Part shown: in pieces, positions 61,652 to 64,000 of the stretch | Numbering within the stretch: the first letter of the stretch is position 1 | How the letters are laid out: every line of letters starts with the position of its first letter | NCBI GenBank assembly: GCA_045644325.1 | Contig: JAZRGT010000077.1 | Span: 49,100 to 113,099, forward strand | DNA: 64,000 bases | Direction: 5' to 3' | DNA from: CAG-390 sp045644325 | GTDB taxonomy: Bacteria; Bacillota; Clostridia; Oscillospirales; CAG-272 | Notes under the pieces: model-generated | The model's input: the letters and a program-made list of their open reading frames with translations, nothing else | What the model was told of the DNA's origin: nothing | Databases searched by the model: none | Program-made: the position numbers and the translations under genes

Positions 61652-61680
61652 TTGACAACTTACGATTTCCGTATTATAAT
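61652..61680 (+). promoter_or_regulatory. Sigma-A promoter of yceD-rpmF
   Basis: TTGACA 61652-61657 and TATAAT 61675-61680, spacer 17. Confidence 0.8.
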
Positions 61681-61724
61681 ATGTATTGTCGCTTTTTATG
61701 CCGTTTTATGGGAGGATTTGAAGA

Positions 61725-62243
61725 ATGCTTATTGATCTGTCTGCAATACTGCGCGGTGAGATTCGCGAGCTCCCGATAGACGGCGAGGTCTTCCCCGATG
61801 CCGCACCCGACGGAATCGAATATCTCCCCGGCGCCCGTATCTCGGGCGTGGTCAGCGGAAGCGCAGGTTTGGTAACCCTTACCTCGCGCGTAACCGTTCC
61901 CTATCGCGGAGAATGCGCGCGCTGTCTTGACCCTGTCGAGACCGTGCTCGAATTTGATTTCGACCGAACCATCGTAACAGAAGGAACAGTATCGGATGAC
62001 GTGCTTGAAGAAAAGGCTGACGAATATCTCGTTGTAAAGCGCGGTATTCTTGAGCCCGATGAGGCTATCATTGAGTCGATATACCTTGAGCTACCGTCAA
62101 GGCTTCTCTGCTCTCCCGATTGCCGCGGACTTTGCCCCAAGTGCGGAAAGAAAATGATCGGCGACGAATGCGGCTGCGCACCGCGTGAGATCGACCCCCG
62201 CTGGAGTAAACTCAAGGCTTTGCTCGACGAGGACGACGAATAA
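61725..62243 (+). CDS. yceD: YceD/DUF177 family protein
   Basis: 172 residues, GGGAGG upstream. DUF177 with GECARCLDPVETVLEFDFDR near the middle and a C-terminal CSPDCRGLCPKCGKKMIGDE cysteine cluster. It is the usual partner of rpmF and is thought to act in 23S rRNA or ribosome assembly. The gene precedes rpmF by 51 bases, the standard bacterial arrangement. Confidence 0.93.
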   Translation: MLIDLSAILRGEIRELPIDGEVFPDAAPDGIEYLPGARISGVVSGSAGLVTLTSRVTVPYRGECARCLDPVETVLEFDFDRTIVTEGTVSDDVLEEKADEYLVVKRGILEPDEAIIESIYLELPSRLLCSPDCRGLCPKCGKKMIGDECGCAPREIDPRWSKLKALLDEDDE

Positions 62244-62294
62244 AGCGCAAAAATTACGTAAATCTTTTTTGTAAAAATATAGGAGGTGTAGGTT

Positions 62295-62477
62295 ATGGCA
62301 GTACCGAAGAGAAAAACATCCAAAGCTCGCAGAGACAAGAGACGCGCTAACTGGAAGCTCGTAACTCCCGGTCTTGTAAAGTGCCCCAACTGTGAGGCTC
62401 TTATCAAGCCCCATCACGTTTGCCCCGAATGCGGCATGTACGACGGCAAGGAAGTTATCGCTAAGAAGGAAGCATAA
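62295..62477 (+). CDS. rpmF: Ribosomal protein bL32
   Basis: 60 residues, GGAGGT upstream. MAVPKRKTSKARRDKRRAN is the conserved start; CPNC and CPEC form the zinc ribbon, the Cys-plus type of L32. Structural protein of the 50S subunit. Confidence 0.97.
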   Translation: MAVPKRKTSKARRDKRRANWKLVTPGLVKCPNCEALIKPHHVCPECGMYDGKEVIAKKEA

Positions 62478-62490
62478 GGCTTACCCGAAG

Positions 62491-62532
62491 AAAACATCGC
62501 ACTTACGGCAAAGCCGAAAGTGCGATGTTTTC
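62491..62532 (+). terminator. Rho-independent terminator of rpmF
   Basis: AAAACATCGCACTT and AAGTGCGATGTTTT stem with a 13-nt loop, then TCATT. Confidence 0.9.
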
Positions 62533-62536
62533 ATTC

Positions 62537-62648
62537 AAGCAATTATAAAACTGCGTTTTATAATTGCTACGCGCGCTCCCCTCGGCGCGCGAACTCGCCC
62601 CGGCTCGTCTGAAAGGTGTTTTTTCGGAGGCTAAGCCCCCGAAAAAAC
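62537..62648. repeat. Two hairpins with GC-rich sequence between
   Basis: Perfect 14-bp dyad AGCAATTATAAAAC/GTTTTATAATTGCT (62538-62568), a GC-rich part with CGCGCG at either side, and a GTTTTTTCGG...CCGAAAAAAC dyad (62618-62648). These are REP-like structures before the next gene; no promoter of canonical form is evident. Confidence 0.6.
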
Positions 62649-62690
62649 GGATTTTATTATATTTATTTGAGTTTTTACAAGGAAATTAGA

Positions 62691-63905
62691 ATGAAAAAGA
62701 AATTAATCTGCCTTACGGCTTTACTTATTTTATCCTGTATGATGCTTTCTTCCTGCATCACGCAGATGTTCGGCGATATGGGCTTCACACAGCCTCCCGA
62801 GACCACCCACCGTCCCGGTATCGGTGCGGACAGCACCACCCCCGAAACCGACTCCGCAAACAATACTCCCGCCTACGGCTCGAAGCCGAGCTATGCGGGC
62901 ATCAAGCTTTCCGATCACATCAAGGTCGATTACAAGAATATCAAGGTCGAGGTTGACTCCCTTCCCCCCGAGGTCACCGAGCAGGTCATGAACGGTGAGC
63001 TCACTGCTCTGATCGACTATTACGTAACGAACTACGGCTTCAAATGCGATGCCGAGACCGTAAAAGAGGGCACTGTTGAGGAATGGGATCTCGTTGAGAT
63101 CTCCTTCGTCGGCAAGATCGACGGCGTTGCCTTTGAGGGCGGAACCTCAAATACCAACGCGTGGATGATCGTCAATGACAACGCCAGCGGCTACATCCCC
63201 GGATTTGCATCGGGAGTTATCGGCGCAAAGGTCGGCGAAATGATTGAAGTCCCCGTTACCTTCCCCACCAACTACAACGAGGCACTCGCAGGCAAGGACG
63301 CGATCTTTGAGATCACCGTTTACAGCAAAAAGACCTACACCGTCACCGACGCGGTAGTAAGCGAGCTCACGGGCGGCGATTACAAGACCGTTGCCGACTT
63401 TATGGCGTACTACAAGGATTACCTCACCGATCTTTACGAGTCGAACCTCCTCGATCAGGTGAGTGACGCGCTCGTAGCGGCTCTTAGCGAGAAATCGACC
63501 GTTTATTCCTATCCGAACGAGCAGTTCCTTTACTATTACAATTCCAACGTCGCATATATGACCTCTCAGGCGGAAAAGCTCGGAATGTCCTATGATGACT
63601 ATATGACCTCCGTCGGCGAGAGTGACGAGATCCTTCGCGAGAAGGCGCAGAATGCCGTCCGCGACGATATGGCGATCTACTACGTTCTCGAGGCAGAGGG
63701 CAAGATCTACACCGACGAGGACTATCAGAAGGCACTTGAATACTACGTAAATTACTACAATTCGCAGGGTTATAATTACGATAAGGCTTCAATCGAGCAG
63801 CTCTTTGAGTATTACTATTACCCCGGCTACCTCCGCTATCAGCTCAACCTTGAAAAGGCTATTCAGATCCTTTTTGAGAACGCTGAAATAGTTGAGAAGA
63901 AATAA
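62691..63905 (+). CDS. Lipoprotein peptidyl-prolyl isomerase (trigger-factor/FKBP-like)
   Basis: 404 residues from ATG 62691 (AAGGAA upstream); lipobox LSSC. A Thr/Pro-rich linker leads to an FKBP-like domain (~95-235): VEEWDLVEISFVGKIDGVAF, GGTSNTNAWMIV, YIPGFASGVIGAKVGE, VTFPTNYN, ALAGKDAIFEITV. The rest (~240-404) is helical, like the trigger-factor C-terminal chaperone domain, with many Tyr residues. It probably helps to fold exported proteins at the outer face of the membrane, in the role of PrsA. Single gene ended by a terminator. Confidence 0.9.
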   Translation: MKKKLICLTALLILSCMMLSSCITQMFGDMGFTQPPETTHRPGIGADSTTPETDSANNTPAYGSKPSYAGIKLSDHIKVDYKNIKVEVDSLPPEVTEQVMNGELTALIDYYVTNYGFKCDAETVKEGTVEEWDLVEISFVGKIDGVAFEGGTSNTNAWMIVNDNASGYIPGFASGVIGAKVGEMIEVPVTFPTNYNEALAGKDAIFEITVYSKKTYTVTDAVVSELTGGDYKTVADFMAYYKDYLTDLYESNLLDQVSDALVAALSEKSTVYSYPNEQFLYYYNSNVAYMTSQAEKLGMSYDDYMTSVGESDEILREKAQNAVRDDMAIYYVLEAEGKIYTDEDYQKALEYYVNYYNSQGYNYDKASIEQLFEYYYYPGYLRYQLNLEKAIQILFENAEIVEKK

Positions 63906-63906
63906 A

Positions 63907-63944
63907 ACAAAGCCGCCGTCGCACAAAGCGGCGGCGGGTTTGTT
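63907..63944 (+). terminator. Rho-independent terminator
   Basis: ACAAAGCCGCCG and CGGCGGCGGGTTTGT arms around a short loop, directly after the stop. Confidence 0.85.
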
Positions 63945-64000
63945 ACGTTCTCCACGCGGCCGGATGGCCCGGATGGTCGTCGGGTTGGGAAAAACCCGGA

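Noticed and set aside
1..64000. tRNA and rRNA genes
   Set aside because: No cloverleaf with GTTCRANNC and CCA-type acceptor ends or rRNA conserved stretches were noticed on either strand; a covariance search would be decisive.

Overview
The window looks like a chromosomal segment of an uncultured anaerobic Clostridia-type Firmicute, possibly a gut organism; this placement is an inference. It rests on a SpoVAF/GerA-family spore protein, a SpoIIIE/FtsK translocase, a MetH without a reactivation domain, PadR-DUF1700-DUF4097 and PadR-DUF2812 operons, a YtrA-type GntR/ABC operon, a long-form HPF, many lipoproteins with Gram-positive lipoboxes, strong AGGAGG ribosome sites and sigma-A promoters with 17-bp spacers. 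An alpha-L-rhamnosidase, an SGNH hydrolase lipoprotein and two orphan solute-binding lipoproteins fit a plant-glycan-using gut lifestyle. No rRNA, tRNA, CRISPR array, phage or transposase gene was seen.

Layout. 1-6.3 kb: the 3' end of a solute-binding protein, a GNAT-tailed unknown protein, a membrane-anchored MerR regulator, and two PadR operons, each with a dyad operator on its promoter. 6.3-12.6 kb: a lipoprotein, an FAD oxidoreductase, the one-carbon/methionine pair metF-metH, a transaldolase-type aldolase, and a tiny 33-codon gene with its own promoter and terminator. 12.6-24.4 kb: twin methyltransferases, a GNAT, an OhrR-like MarR regulator followed by a heterodimeric ABC exporter, a GntR-ABC operon and a lipoprotein. 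24.4-34.4 kb: a split TauE/SafE permease, the FtsK/SpoIIIE translocase, a homodimer-type ABC exporter, a solute-binding lipoprotein, SpoVAF and a YwaF-like membrane protein. 34.7-46.3 kb: a two-component system, an SGNH hydrolase lipoprotein, an Asd-ferredoxin pair, rsmI, a cell-wall amidase, ligA and hpf.

46.7-58.3 kb is the most unusual region: thirteen consecutive minus-strand genes, nine of them lipoproteins. They form several short operons. Two operons start from nearly identical upstream segments carrying an ECF-sigma-like promoter (GGAAC-N16-CGTC). Three of the lipoproteins share an Ig-like N-terminal part and a roughly 140-residue C-terminal domain that I do not recognise, present four times. 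An ABC-FtsX transporter closes the block. 59.1-63.9 kb holds a GH78 rhamnosidase, yceD-rpmF and a lipoprotein prolyl isomerase.

Intergenic DNA is rich in short palindromic repeats of at least four families: a roughly 290-bp MITE-like element, a roughly 150-bp GTAGGGACCGACGTCC element with solo arms, mini-palindromes joined by ATATCAC-type linkers, and CTTAAG-ended palindromes. Many lie next to the lipoprotein genes and may have helped duplicate them.
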